From positions 1 through 42,413 of the forward strand of contig CAMUNT010000005.1 in assembly GCA_947090365.1 (NCBI GenBank): a stretch of 42,413 bases of DNA, read 5' to 3'. The notes below the pieces were generated by a model. That model had not been told where the DNA came from and searched no databases. It saw nothing but the letters and a program-made list of their open reading frames with translations. The position numbers and the translations under genes are program-made. Each line of letters starts with the position of its first letter. Within the stretch, counting starts at the first letter, position 1. This document shows positions 9,411 to 18,325 of this stretch, in pieces. Source of the stretch: an uncultured Clostridia bacterium. Its GTDB lineage: Bacteria > Bacillota > Clostridia > Christensenellales > Borkfalkiaceae.

Positions 9411-10565
9411 TCAGAAATTAATTATTTCAACCGAGCTTAGCGCTTCTTCGATTAATGAATTAACGTCAAGCTTACTCTCCTCGTTCATTACGTCGGAAAG
9501 CTTAGGACGGGTGACAGGATGCTTGGGTAAAAAAACGGTACAGCAATCTTCGTACGGCTCGATTGAAATTTCATAAGTACCTATTGCTCTGCTTCTTTCA
9601 ATTATTTCATTCTTATCAAATCCGCAAAGCGGGCGAAGCACCGGAAGAGACTTTACAACGCTGTTCGATGAAGTCATTCCCTCTATCGTCTGACTTGCAA
9701 CCTGTGCAAGACTTTCGCCTGTAATTATGCACTGTGCCCCGCACCTTTCGGCAATTCTTTCGGCAATACGCATCATAAACCTGCGAAGCATAGTAACCAT
9801 ATATTCACCGTTACATTTTTTATGAATTTCCTCCTGAATATGCGTAACGGAAACTATATTCAATTTCGTTCCGCAACTGTATTCCGAAAGCCTTCTCGTA
9901 AGTTCTACAACTTTTTCCTTTGCCTGTAAATTGGTATAAGGATAACTATGAAAATGAATACATTCAAGACTCATTCCGCGCTTTGCTATCATATGTCCCG
10001 CCACAGGACTGTCGATACCCCCGGATATTAAAAGCAAGCCCTTTCCCGATGAACCGACGGGCATACCGCCGGCACCTTTCAAAAACTCGTTAAAAACCAG
10101 CGAGGTTCCGTTTTCTCTCACGTCGATATTGATTACGAACGAAGGATTATGTACGTCGACAGTTAAACCGTCGCAAGCTTCAAGTATTCGTCCACCTATC
10201 TCGGCGTTAATCTGCATAGAAGTCAACGGAAACGATTTATCAGCCCTGTGCGCCTCAACTTTAAAAGTACCGAAGCTGTGACTGACAGTCTGCGAGGCTT
10301 TGAAAATTTCGTCTATATCCGACTTCACTTTAAGCCCGACGCTGAAAGAGTGTATTCCGAACACCTTTTTTAGCTTTGCAGTAATCATATCTATATCGTT
10401 TTCATTAAAATTTTCGACCAAATATCTTCCGCTTTGCCTGCGTATTTCGTGTTTTAAGCCTTTTAGGCTCTTTTCCAGGTTTACGGCAAAAAGACGCTCG
10501 AACCAGCCCCTGTTTTTGCCCTTTAAATGCATTTCACAATATCTTATAATAATAACTTTTTCCAT
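9411..10565 (-). CDS. thiI: tRNA sulfurtransferase ThiI (4-thiouridine synthesis)
   Basis: ThiI adenylates U8 of tRNA and inserts sulfur to form 4-thiouridine; it may also serve thiamine synthesis. An N-terminal ferredoxin-like plus THUMP region (about 1-165) is followed by the PP-loop ATPase with SGGIDS at 181-186 and the family block EDCCTVFLPKHPVTRPK near the C-terminus. At 384 residues it lacks the C-terminal rhodanese domain of E. coli ThiI. This is the usual form in Firmicutes, where a dedicated cysteine desulfurase passes the sulfur directly. That enzyme is encoded immediately upstream, one base away. The ribosome site is weak. Confidence 0.97.
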   Translation of the reverse strand: MEKVIIIRYCEMHLKGKNRGWFERLFAVNLEKSLKGLKHEIRRQSGRYLVENFNENDIDMITAKLKKVFGIHSFSVGLKVKSDIDEIFKASQTVSHSFGTFKVEAHRADKSFPLTSMQINAEIGGRILEACDGLTVDVHNPSFVINIDVRENGTSLVFNEFLKGAGGMPVGSSGKGLLLISGGIDSPVAGHMIAKRGMSLECIHFHSYPYTNLQAKEKVVELTRRLSEYSCGTKLNIVSVTHIQEEIHKKCNGEYMVTMLRRFMMRIAERIAERCGAQCIITGESLAQVASQTIEGMTSSNSVVKSLPVLRPLCGFDKNEIIERSRAIGTYEISIEPYEDCCTVFLPKHPVTRPKLSDVMNEESKLDVNSLIEEALSSVEIINF

Positions 10566-10566
10566 A

Positions 10567-11694
10567 CTATTCCATAACTTCTTTTCTGTGTTTTACAATT
10601 CTGTTTAAAATTTCAACTGCCTCAAGAGCTTCGTTTTCAGTATTTTCAGGCGAAAAGCTTAATCTTAAAACCCCGTCAGCAACTCTTTCTTCATATCCGC
10701 AGGCAAGAATTACGCGCGAAAAACGCTTATTGGCATTGGAAGAACACGCCGATCCGGTTCCGATTATCAAACCATTGTCGTCGGCTTCGTGCATAATCGT
10801 TTCACCGCGCATACCAACCGCAGAAACGGTTAAAACGTAAGGCGACCCGTCAGACGCAGAAATTATTTTAAAAATCGTTTTATCTAAACCCGACGAAACA
10901 ATCCCGTTTATTTTTTTAACGTTTTCATAATTTTCTTTTAAACTTGCATATCGATTTAATGAAGCATATTCGAAACACTTTATTCCGAATATATTTTCTG
11001 TCCCGCTTCGCAATCCCTGCTGCTGTCCGCCCCCGTAAATATAGGGCTTCAATACAAGATTTTTTCTTTTAAGCAGAGCACCACACCCTTTTATTCCGCC
11101 TATTTTATGCGCCCCGATTGAATACATATCGATTTCGTGCGAAAGCCTGAAAGGAATTTTACCGTACGCCTGTACACCGTCCGAATGGAATAACGTATAT
11201 CGATTTTCAGCTTTCACAACCTTTGCAATTTCCGACACGTTGTTAACGGCCCCCGTTTCGTTATTTACGTGTATTACGGAAACAAGCGACGTTTTTTCGT
11301 CAACCAAACTTATAAGATGCTTTACGTCAACACTCCCGTCAGCATTCAAATTCGCAAATCGAACTTCTATTCCCCGCCGGTTAAGTTCACTAACGGCAGA
11401 GTAAACAGCCGAATGCTCACCAAGCGTTGTTACGACGTTTCCGCGTTTACCTCCGCAAAATACAGCATGGTTATCAGCCTCCGTTCCGCACGAAGTAAAT
11501 ATAACCGAAAACCTGTCGGGATCAGCTATCGGCAATAAAATATTCAAAGCCGACTGCTTTAACTCAATATTAATTTTGTGCCCTTCCGCATAAAGTGCCG
11601 ACGGATTATAAAAGTCCTGCAACAAATATTTTTCGGCTTGCTTTAAACTTTTTTCGTCCGGCTTAGTCGTTGCTGCGTTATCAAAATATATCAT
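10567..11694 (-). CDS. Cysteine desulfurase (NifS/IscS family), probable sulfur donor to ThiI
   Basis: This PLP enzyme takes sulfur from cysteine as a persulfide. The N-terminus YFDNAATT is the family hallmark. The PLP lysine lies in GAHKIGG (K197) and the persulfide cysteine in GTGSACSSN (C317). The 375-residue length is normal. It directly precedes thiI with a one-base gap, the arrangement of nifZ-thiI in Bacillus, so its main job is probably 4-thiouridine synthesis; a role in iron-sulfur cluster assembly cannot be excluded. The start ATG has an AAGGA ribosome site about 6 bases upstream. Confidence 0.95.
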   Translation of the reverse strand: MIYFDNAATTKPDEKSLKQAEKYLLQDFYNPSALYAEGHKINIELKQSALNILLPIADPDRFSVIFTSCGTEADNHAVFCGGKRGNVVTTLGEHSAVYSAVSELNRRGIEVRFANLNADGSVDVKHLISLVDEKTSLVSVIHVNNETGAVNNVSEIAKVVKAENRYTLFHSDGVQAYGKIPFRLSHEIDMYSIGAHKIGGIKGCGALLKRKNLVLKPYIYGGGQQQGLRSGTENIFGIKCFEYASLNRYASLKENYENVKKINGIVSSGLDKTIFKIISASDGSPYVLTVSAVGMRGETIMHEADDNGLIIGTGSACSSNANKRFSRVILACGYEERVADGVLRLSFSPENTENEALEAVEILNRIVKHRKEVME

Positions 11695-11709
11695 CTGATT
11701 CCTTCGTGC

Positions 11710-12348
11710 TTAATAAAGCTTGGTCAAATAATTAAAGTCTTTTAAATTTTTTCTGCAAAGCTTATAATTCGGTTCTAATTTTGCAACAAGCTTCCAAAAT
11801 TTTGGTGAATGATTAAAATGCACCGTATGACACAGCTCGTGAATTATAACATACCTTTGCAGGTACAGTGGCAACATTATTACCAGGCAGTTAAAGGTTA
11901 TTATGCCCTTCTTGTCGCAACAGCCCCACCTTGATTTATACGGCTTAACCGCAAAAGCAGTTGCTTTTAACTTTACCTGAGCTGAAATTTGCTTAGCAAA
12001 ATTAATGAAATCCGCAGAGAGAAATTTTATAAACGATTTTTTTACGCAAGATAAGTTTTTAACGTAAACCGCATCGCTTTCGATTTTATTTTTATCTGAA
12101 ATTATTAAAGGAACTCTGCACCCGCCGACGAATATTTCACTGTAATTTAGAATACTTTCACTGCCGACACGTTTTACGTTATTTTCAGCCATTACCTTAA
12201 ATAACCATTCCGATTTGGAATTGATAAAAAAGTCCACTGTAAAATCATCCATAGAATAAGGACAGCGCACCGTAATAGCATTTTCCGCAGATACAGAAAC
12301 AGTTATGGTTTTTCGTTCTGACCGTATGATTTTGTAATCAAACGCCAT
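11710..12348 (-). CDS. YgjP-type M48 family metallopeptidase (DUF45)
   Basis: A 212-residue protein of the YgjP/DUF45 family, soluble and with no signal peptide. It carries the zinc site HELCH (170-174) with the third histidine at H180 in HFNHSPKFW, and the preceding family block KSRWGCC (138-144). The physiological substrate of this family is poorly known. I chose the ATG at 12348, which has AGGA about 9 bases upstream. A TTG three codons earlier would lie too close to the ribosome site. The gene overlaps the end of the thioesterase gene by 11 bases, so the two are translationally coupled. A cysteine desulfurase follows after 15 bases. Confidence 0.88.
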   Translation of the reverse strand: MAFDYKIIRSERKTITVSVSAENAITVRCPYSMDDFTVDFFINSKSEWLFKVMAENNVKRVGSESILNYSEIFVGGCRVPLIISDKNKIESDAVYVKNLSCVKKSFIKFLSADFINFAKQISAQVKLKATAFAVKPYKSRWGCCDKKGIITFNCLVIMLPLYLQRYVIIHELCHTVHFNHSPKFWKLVAKLEPNYKLCRKNLKDFNYLTKLY

Positions 12349-13069
12349 CGAATTCAATCCTCATACAAACACGAAGCTCATCACCGACCTTACCTTCGAC
12401 AAGAAAAAATCCGTCTCGCTTCTCTTTCGAAAAAGTAATCGTTTCTCCTTCCTTACACTGCTTAACGTAAGTAATCTGAACCGCATTTACGGTTTTGCCA
12501 CGCAATTCTTCAACCGAAAACGTATCAAACATAAAATCGGCGTATTTCGTATTATTTACGTGAAAATAATGATCGTAATCCGAAAATCCGACTAATTTTG
12601 AATATACGGTTTTTCCCGACGAGATAGTAGGAATTTTCCAATCTCTGAAATCGATACTCCTCTCGGTATTATAACCGTCAAAAAAATTTTCGGGAAAGAA
12701 TGCCGAAACGGGCACCGGCGCAAAAGTATCGGTATTTATCATACACCAACGCGCAGTACACACACCGACCTTTTCGCTTCCGCAATAAAGCTCGAAATCT
12801 CTTAAAAAGATTAAATATCTGGGCTTTAACGGCCACGTATGCACGGTCAGTATATCACCCAATTTAATGTTTCTGTACAATTTAATGTACCAGTTAACTA
12901 CTATAAATCCTAAATGTTTTGGCGCTATGTCGTCATAACCGAAACCCAGCTCGTCCGCAGACCGGCACGCCGACTCTTCAAGAAACGACAGCAAAGAAGA
13001 AAGCTTTAAATTATCGAAAGCATCAACGTCCGTAAATCTCAACTGAAAATCTTTAATATGTCTGTACAT
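12338..13069 (-). CDS. Acyl-ACP thioesterase
   Basis: A 243-residue double-hotdog protein of the bacterial acyl-ACP thioesterase family (related to plant FatA/FatB), which releases free fatty acids from acyl carrier protein in the cytoplasm. The first hotdog holds LSSLLSFLEESACRSADELG and the WYIKLYRNIKLGD block. The second holds the HVNNTKYADFMFD segment, the usual active-site region. I placed the start at the ATG at 13069 because AGGTGA lies 5 bases upstream; a start 13 codons earlier would run through the promoter. It diverges from the PadR-membrane regulator, which is therefore a candidate controller. It is the first gene of the operon. Confidence 0.9.
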   Translation of the reverse strand: MYRHIKDFQLRFTDVDAFDNLKLSSLLSFLEESACRSADELGFGYDDIAPKHLGFIVVNWYIKLYRNIKLGDILTVHTWPLKPRYLIFLRDFELYCGSEKVGVCTARWCMINTDTFAPVPVSAFFPENFFDGYNTERSIDFRDWKIPTISSGKTVYSKLVGFSDYDHYFHVNNTKYADFMFDTFSVEELRGKTVNAVQITYVKQCKEGETITFSKEKRDGFFLVEGKVGDELRVCMRIEFDGV

Positions 13070-13098
13070 AATACTCACCTCGATATTCAAGTATATAA

Positions 13099-13128
13099 AA
13101 TATACCACTTTAAATTAAAAATGTCCAA
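13099..13128 (-). promoter_or_regulatory. Promoter of the thioesterase-desulfurase-thiI operon
   Basis: On the minus strand, TTGGAC (13123-13128) and TATATT (13099-13104) are 18 bases apart, with a short leader to the ATG at 13069 that includes the ribosome site. Confidence 0.65.
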
Positions 13129-13188
13129 TTATATTGATTAAATTTACTAATTATGCGTGACATAGTACTTATTATTCACCGCAAAATA

Positions 13189-13217
13189 TTGACATAAAAG
13201 GCTGTTTATGCTATAAT
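13189..13217 (+). promoter_or_regulatory. Consensus sigma-A promoter of the PadR-membrane gene
   Basis: TTGACA (13189-13194) and TATAAT (13212-13217) are both perfect and 17 bases apart, with a TG just before the -10. It is the best promoter match in the window. An inverted repeat lies inside the spacer. Confidence 0.9.
13193..13210. promoter_or_regulatory. Inverted repeat in the spacer of the padR promoter, candidate operator
   Basis: CATAAA (13193-13198) and TTTATG (13205-13210) form a perfect 6-bp inverted repeat around a 6-base spacer, between the -35 and -10 elements. PadR proteins bind such dyads and often repress their own promoters. Binding here is inferred. Confidence 0.45.
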
Positions 13218-13242
13218 AACAATATATTTGCGGAGGATAAAT

Positions 13243-14592
13243 ATGGACGAAAAAGAGTTGGAAGATAATATCCTTGAAACCAATACAGCCGAAGACGAAG
13301 CCAAAAGCGCCATAAGCGCCGATCTTATACGAGGGCATATAAATACCATTATTCTGCGTACGCTGTATGAACGCGACAAATACGGTTATGAAATAATCGA
13401 AGAAATCGAAAAGAAAAGTCACGGTCAATATTCATTAAAACAGCCTACGCTTTACAGCGCGCTGAAACGTCTTGAAACGCAGGGATATATAAACGCCTAT
13501 TGGAAAACAGACGAGGTTTCACTCGGTGGAAGAAGGAAATACTATACTCTCACCGACAGCGGCAGAGAAATTACGGAAAAAAATCAAGCAGAATGGGAAT
13601 ATTCAAGAACCGTAATTGACAATTTGATTTCCGACCGTTCTTTTGATTTTTCTCAACCCGCCCCTACTCCCGTTGACTTTAAAATATTAAAAAAATCAAC
13701 TAGTCGTGTCCCCGTTATGAGAGAAACCGACCCCAGAGAGATTCAGTTTAAGGAAGACCACGTAGTTTTTGAAAAAAAAGAAACGGGCGAGATTACTTAT
13801 AAACCGGAACCCAAAGCCGAACCCACTCCCGAACCGAAGACCGAAACTCCTTTACCTCAAATGAGCGAAGAGGAACGTAAAGCGGTTCACGAAAATTATT
13901 TAAGACTTATTGCTGAACCCGCCCCCAAACCCGCAAGAGAAGTCGAAGTTATGCCTGTTGCCGATAAAATAGACACAGAAAAGCTTATATACAACAACAA
14001 ACCGGAAACAGAAAGAGATTACAGAAATCTTATCAACAACCTTTTCGATAAGACCGTAAACAGACGGCCTGCTCCTGCACCTGCTGACACAAAAGTCTAT
14101 CCCGCTGAAAAACCTGACGATTTAGCGTCAAAAGCGGCAGCTGACGGCCTTAAAATCAACTCAACAGAATACATAGTAAATAATCGCAGAAAAAGTTATA
14201 ATCTGGGCGGGACTCTGCTTAAATGTTCTTTCATCATTTCAGTGATTATGCTGTTTGAATTTGCAATGTGTCTTTTATTCAGAAATGAGCTTAGCGTTAA
14301 TCTTGCTTATCCGTTTGTAATATTTGCACTGGCTTTGGCCCAGCTTGCCATATTCGCTGTATTGTATTACACCGACATCGGAAAAATTATGCGCAGACCC
14401 TCTTCTTCTGTTTATCTTACGGCGTGCATAATAGTAACCATAATTCTTATTGCAATAATATTCTTGGTTTCAATACTTCTGAAGGTTAACTTTACATCTA
14501 CAAGCGATATATTCAGTAAAATAATTATTCCTATCTTTGTCGCATTAAACGTTCCAGCTTTTGCGGTGTGTTTCTATGCATTCAGCAAATAA
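13243..14592 (+). CDS. PadR-type transcriptional regulator fused to a four-helix membrane domain
   Basis: A 449-residue protein with three parts. Residues about 28-130 are a PadR winged helix, including GYEIIEEIEKKS, the recognition helix QPTLYSALKRLE and the wing LGGRRKYYTLTDSGRE. Residues about 131-320 are a charged, proline- and glutamate-rich linker. Residues about 325-447 hold four predicted membrane helices with no known motif. Most PadR proteins are 100-180 residues and soluble, so this one would be a membrane-tethered DNA-binding protein. The start ATG at 13243 has GGAGG 6 bases upstream. It has a near-perfect promoter, is divergent from the acyl-ACP thioesterase, and ends at its own terminator. 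The signal and target genes are unknown; the thioesterase operon and itself are the obvious candidates. Confidence 0.85.
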   Translation: MDEKELEDNILETNTAEDEAKSAISADLIRGHINTIILRTLYERDKYGYEIIEEIEKKSHGQYSLKQPTLYSALKRLETQGYINAYWKTDEVSLGGRRKYYTLTDSGREITEKNQAEWEYSRTVIDNLISDRSFDFSQPAPTPVDFKILKKSTSRVPVMRETDPREIQFKEDHVVFEKKETGEITYKPEPKAEPTPEPKTETPLPQMSEEERKAVHENYLRLIAEPAPKPAREVEVMPVADKIDTEKLIYNNKPETERDYRNLINNLFDKTVNRRPAPAPADTKVYPAEKPDDLASKAAADGLKINSTEYIVNNRRKSYNLGGTLLKCSFIISVIMLFEFAMCLLFRNELSVNLAYPFVIFALALAQLAIFAVLYYTDIGKIMRRPSSSVYLTACIIVTIILIAIIFLVSILLKVNFTSTSDIFSKIIIPIFVALNVPAFAVCFYAFSK

Positions 14593-14605
14593 TCAGTAAA
14601 TGTAA

Positions 14606-14640
14606 AAATATCCCGCTATTGTTACAGCGGGATATTTTTT
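14606..14640. terminator. Terminator between the PadR-membrane gene and rny
   Basis: A 12-bp stem (14606-14617 with 14626-14637) with an 8-base loop is followed by six T on the plus strand. The minus strand has five T after the stem, so it probably also stops rny transcripts. Confidence 0.88.
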
Positions 14641-14654
14641 ATTTATGTCAGTTT

Positions 14655-16271
14655 TTATTTTGCATATTCGCTTGCTCTAAATTCCCTGATAACGTTTACT
14701 TTTATCTGTCCGGGATATTCCAACTCTTTTTCGATTTTCTTTGCAATATCCTTTGCAAGGAATAACGTTTGCGCATCGTCAACCTGTTCGGGTTTAACTA
14801 TTACACGCACTTCTCTTCCCGCCTGAATTGCATAACACTTTTCAACACCGCGGAAACTTCCTGCAAGCTGTTCAAGCTTTTCAAGACGCTTGACGTAATT
14901 CGTTCCGGTTTCTCTTCTCGCACCAGGTCTTGCACCCGATATTGCGTCTGCGGCCGCAACTAAAACAGCCTCAATTGTCGTAGGTTCACAATCACCGTGG
15001 TGCGAAGCAATTGCATTAATAACCTTATTGCTTTCGCGGTATTTCTTGGCAAGGTCTGCACCGAGCTGAACGTGGGTCCCCTCCTGCTCGTGGTCAACAG
15101 CTTTACCAATATCGTGCAGAAGTCCCGCACGCTTTGCAAGATTTACGTCAAGACCCAATTCGGAAGCCATAAGCCCTGCAAGCTGAGCCACTTCGACAGA
15201 ATGTTTATATACGTTCTGACCGTAGCTTGTTCTGTATTTCAATCTTCCGAGTAATTTAATAATTTCGGGATGAAGTCCGAAAATCCCGACTTCAAACATT
15301 GCACTTTCGCCGGACGCCTTTATCTCTGCATCCATTTCTTTTCTTACTTTTTCAACCGTTTCTTCAATTCTGGCGGGATGAATTCTGCCATCGGCTATAA
15401 GCTTTTCAAGCGTTAATCTCGCAATTTCTCTTCTGACAGGGTCAAATCCCGATAATATAACAACCTCCGGCGTATCGTCTATTATAAGCTCGATTCCCGT
15501 AGCATTTTCGATTGCGCGGATATTTCTGCCTTCACGTCCGATAAGCCTTGCTTTCATATCGTCGCTGGGCAACTGAACCACCGATACGGTAATTTCGGAA
15601 GAATGGTCTGCGGCACAGCGTTGAACCGCTAATGAAATAATCTTTTTCGCTTCAAGCGTTGCCTCGTCTTTTGCCGTCTGTTCAATATTTCTTACCTGAA
15701 GAGCAACATCACGACGGGTTTCTTCGAGTATTTCGCTTGAAAGGACCTGCTTTGCTTCCTCTTTGGTAAGCTGTGCAACTTTTTCAAGTTCGCTTATCAT
15801 AAGCTCGTGCTGATGATTAATTTTTTCCTGTGTCTTTTTAACTTCCAGCTCTTTGTTTGCAAGATCTTTTTTCTGCTGTTCCAATGCATCGCTCTTTTGA
15901 GTGAGTGCATTATCTTTTTTCTCTAACAAGTCCTCTTTCTGTAAAAGCCTTTGCTCCTGTTTCTGCAATTCGAATTTCTTCTCCCTGCTCTCTTTTTCGA
16001 ACTCGTTTCTCAGTTGCAGTTCCTGTTCCTTAGCCTCTAATATTGCCTCTTTTTTCAACGCCTTACATTCCTGTGTGGCGTCATCGATCATTTTTTCTGC
16101 TCTTAACCGAACATCACCTAATCTTTTATTCGTCAACTTTTTATAAACTAAAACGCTGACAAACGCTCCGATAGCCAACGCAACGACAAAAGCACCGATA
16201 ATCAACCCTACGGCCAAACCAATATTCATGTCGTTTGCAAGAAACAGGCTGCTGAATGTGTTAGTAATCAT
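14655..16271 (-). CDS. rny: Ribonuclease Y
   Basis: RNase Y is a membrane-anchored endoribonuclease that starts decay of many messages and anchors a degradosome-like assembly in Firmicutes. It has an N-terminal membrane helix (about 15-43), a long coiled coil rich in Glu, Lys and Gln (about 50-205), a KH RNA-binding domain with GREGRNIRAIENATGI, and a C-terminal HD domain with LLHDIGKAVDHE as the metal-binding His-Asp pair. The 538-residue length is typical. The start ATG has AGGAGG about 5 bases upstream. The gene is monocistronic, between nadE and the PadR-membrane gene, matching the usual recA-rny neighbourhood of Firmicutes. Confidence 0.98.
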   Translation of the reverse strand: MITNTFSSLFLANDMNIGLAVGLIIGAFVVALAIGAFVSVLVYKKLTNKRLGDVRLRAEKMIDDATQECKALKKEAILEAKEQELQLRNEFEKESREKKFELQKQEQRLLQKEDLLEKKDNALTQKSDALEQQKKDLANKELEVKKTQEKINHQHELMISELEKVAQLTKEEAKQVLSSEILEETRRDVALQVRNIEQTAKDEATLEAKKIISLAVQRCAADHSSEITVSVVQLPSDDMKARLIGREGRNIRAIENATGIELIIDDTPEVVILSGFDPVRREIARLTLEKLIADGRIHPARIEETVEKVRKEMDAEIKASGESAMFEVGIFGLHPEIIKLLGRLKYRTSYGQNVYKHSVEVAQLAGLMASELGLDVNLAKRAGLLHDIGKAVDHEQEGTHVQLGADLAKKYRESNKVINAIASHHGDCEPTTIEAVLVAAADAISGARPGARRETGTNYVKRLEKLEQLAGSFRGVEKCYAIQAGREVRVIVKPEQVDDAQTLFLAKDIAKKIEKELEYPGQIKVNVIREFRASEYAK

Positions 16272-16338
16272 AAAGCCTCCTGGTTATTTAATTTGAATAT
16301 ATACGAAATCCTTTCGGACAAGTTTATATCTGAATTTA

Positions 16339-16367
16339 ATTGTACACCATTTTATAATAAAAGTCAA
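16339..16367 (-). promoter_or_regulatory. Promoter of rny
   Basis: On the minus strand, TTGACT (16362-16367) and TACAAT (16339-16344) are 17 bases apart. The leader to the ATG is about 60 bases and contains a small CGAAA/TTTCG hairpin at 16304-16316 of unknown meaning. Confidence 0.7.
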
Positions 16368-16393
16368 TTTAATATATTAATTTGTTAAAGACA

Positions 16394-16422
16394 ATATAAA
16401 AAAAGCGGAATTTATCCGCTTT
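16394..16422 (-). terminator. Terminator of the ftsK-nadE operon
   Basis: An 8-bp stem (16402-16409 with 16415-16422) and 5-base loop are followed on the minus strand by a run of eight T. It overlaps the nadE stop codon by two bases. Confidence 0.88.
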
Positions 16423-18325
16423 AATTTATATCGTTTAACCATAGAGCCGGCATAGCATCGGATGGCATTCTCCAATCCCCACGCGGTGACAGCGATACAG
16501 GCCCGACCTTAACCCCGTCAGGCACGCACGAACGCTTATATTGCTGTGAGAAAAATCTTTTATAAAATACTTTAAGCCACTTTTTTATTGTAGCGCCATC
16601 ATATTTTCCCTTAAAAGTGCGTTCTGCAACGTAAGCGATTTTTTCAGGTGCAAAGCCGTAACGCACAGCATAATAAAGATAAAAATCATGCAAAACGTAC
16701 GGTCCTATTATATCTTCCGTTTTCTGCACCTGCACGCCTTTATCGGCGGGAAGCAACTCCGGACTTATTTCAGTTTTCAATATGCTTTCAAGTACTGTTT
16801 GAATTTCACCGCCAAGCCTTGCCCCCTCAAATTTAACCAATTCCTTAACAAGCGTTTTAGGAACCGAACAGTTTACGGAATACATCGACATATGGTCACC
16901 GTTATAAGTCGCCCAGCCTAACGCCAGTTCGCTTAAATCTCCGGTACCTATAACGAGACCGTCGTTTTTATTGGCTAAATCCATTAAAATCAGCGTCCGC
17001 ATTCTCGCCTGAGCGTTTTCATACGTAACGTCATATTTATCCTTTTCCTGCCCTATATCTTCAAAATGGCGGTTAACGCTTTTCTCGATAGGTATTATTC
17101 TGCAGGAAACGCCCAATGCATCGATAAGCTTTAAAGCGTTATTCTTCGTTTTGGAGGTTGAACCAAAACAAGGCATAGTTACGGCGATTACGTCTTTCAA
17201 GTCTTTGTTCAGATTTTTAAAAGCACGGCAGGTTACAAGCAATGCAAGCGCACTGTCCAATCCGCCCGAAACGCCTATTAATGCAGTTTTAGCCCCAGTA
17301 TGAGTAATCCGCTTTTCTAACCCCTTTGACTGAATTGTAAGTATTAAATCCATTCGTTCGCATAGCGTTTCACCTTCTCTTTGAACGAATGGCCTCGGTG
17401 GGAAAACGCGCGTCAATTCTCCGTCAGCAGGATTTTCTTTGAAATTGATAAATTTATAACCGTCGGCCGTATCAGAGAAAAAACTTGAAGCCATTTTCTT
17501 TCTTTCGTCGGCAAGAGCCTGAACGTCGATTTCAGAAAAAAGAAGTTCGTTTTCAAATAGCTTGCTTTCAGCAAGTATTTCACCGTTCTCGCAGATAATA
17601 TTGTGCCCGGAATAAACGGTATCCGTCGTGCTTTCGCCGTCTCCTGAATTGGAATAAATATATCCGCAGACAAGCTTTGCCGACTGTATTCTGACTAAAT
17701 CCTTTCTGTATTCGGCCTTACCCGAAAGCTCATCACTACACGAAAGATTTACGATAACGTTGGCACCGGCAGTCGTATGGAAAATCGACGGCGACTTTGG
17801 CGCCCATAAATCTTCGCAAAGCTCAGCAGAAACCGTCAAATCGGAGTTATTTTCCGATTGAAAAATTAAATTCGTACCAAACGGCACTTTTCGGCCTGCT
17901 ATATTGATTTCACTTAGCTTTTCAGGCGCACCGACAAAATGGCGCTGTTCGTAAAACTCACCGTAATTAGGTAAAAACGTCTTGGGAATTACCCCCAAAA
18001 CGTTACCGTCGGAAATTGCCACAGCGCAATTATACAACTTACCGTCACACAGTAAAGGCGCACCTATAAATACGAGAATATGCTTCCCCTCGGTTGCCTT
18101 TGCAATATGTAATATCGACTTGTCAACCGCGTCAAGAAGCAGACGCTGATTAAAAAGGTCCCCGCAAGTATAACCGCTTATACAAAGTTCCGGAAATACC
18201 GTTATACTGCTACCATTTTCATAGCTTTTTTCAATAGCTTCGATTATGCGCTGTGTATTAAATTGAACGTCAGCAACCTTTATCTTAACGGTTGCTGAAC
18301 AAACCTTAACAAAACCGTAACGCAT
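16421..18325 (-). CDS. nadE: Glutamine-dependent NAD+ synthetase
   Basis: NadE converts deamido-NAD to NAD using glutamine as nitrogen donor. The N-terminal nitrilase-type glutaminase has the Glu-Lys-Cys triad: E46 in FPELCISGY, K115 in PKTFLPNYGEFYE and C170 in SAELCEDLW. The C-terminal synthetase has the PP-loop VSGGLDSALALL and LVIGTGDLSELALGW. The 634-residue length fits the two-domain form. Its ATG follows the recA stop with no gap, and its ribosome site (GCAGG) lies inside recA, so it is the last gene of the ftsK operon. Coupling of nadE with recA is not a common arrangement. Confidence 0.97.
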   Translation of the reverse strand: MRYGFVKVCSATVKIKVADVQFNTQRIIEAIEKSYENGSSITVFPELCISGYTCGDLFNQRLLLDAVDKSILHIAKATEGKHILVFIGAPLLCDGKLYNCAVAISDGNVLGVIPKTFLPNYGEFYEQRHFVGAPEKLSEINIAGRKVPFGTNLIFQSENNSDLTVSAELCEDLWAPKSPSIFHTTAGANVIVNLSCSDELSGKAEYRKDLVRIQSAKLVCGYIYSNSGDGESTTDTVYSGHNIICENGEILAESKLFENELLFSEIDVQALADERKKMASSFFSDTADGYKFINFKENPADGELTRVFPPRPFVQREGETLCERMDLILTIQSKGLEKRITHTGAKTALIGVSGGLDSALALLVTCRAFKNLNKDLKDVIAVTMPCFGSTSKTKNNALKLIDALGVSCRIIPIEKSVNRHFEDIGQEKDKYDVTYENAQARMRTLILMDLANKNDGLVIGTGDLSELALGWATYNGDHMSMYSVNCSVPKTLVKELVKFEGARLGGEIQTVLESILKTEISPELLPADKGVQVQKTEDIIGPYVLHDFYLYYAVRYGFAPEKIAYVAERTFKGKYDGATIKKWLKVFYKRFFSQQYKRSCVPDGVKVGPVSLSPRGDWRMPSDAMPALWLNDIN

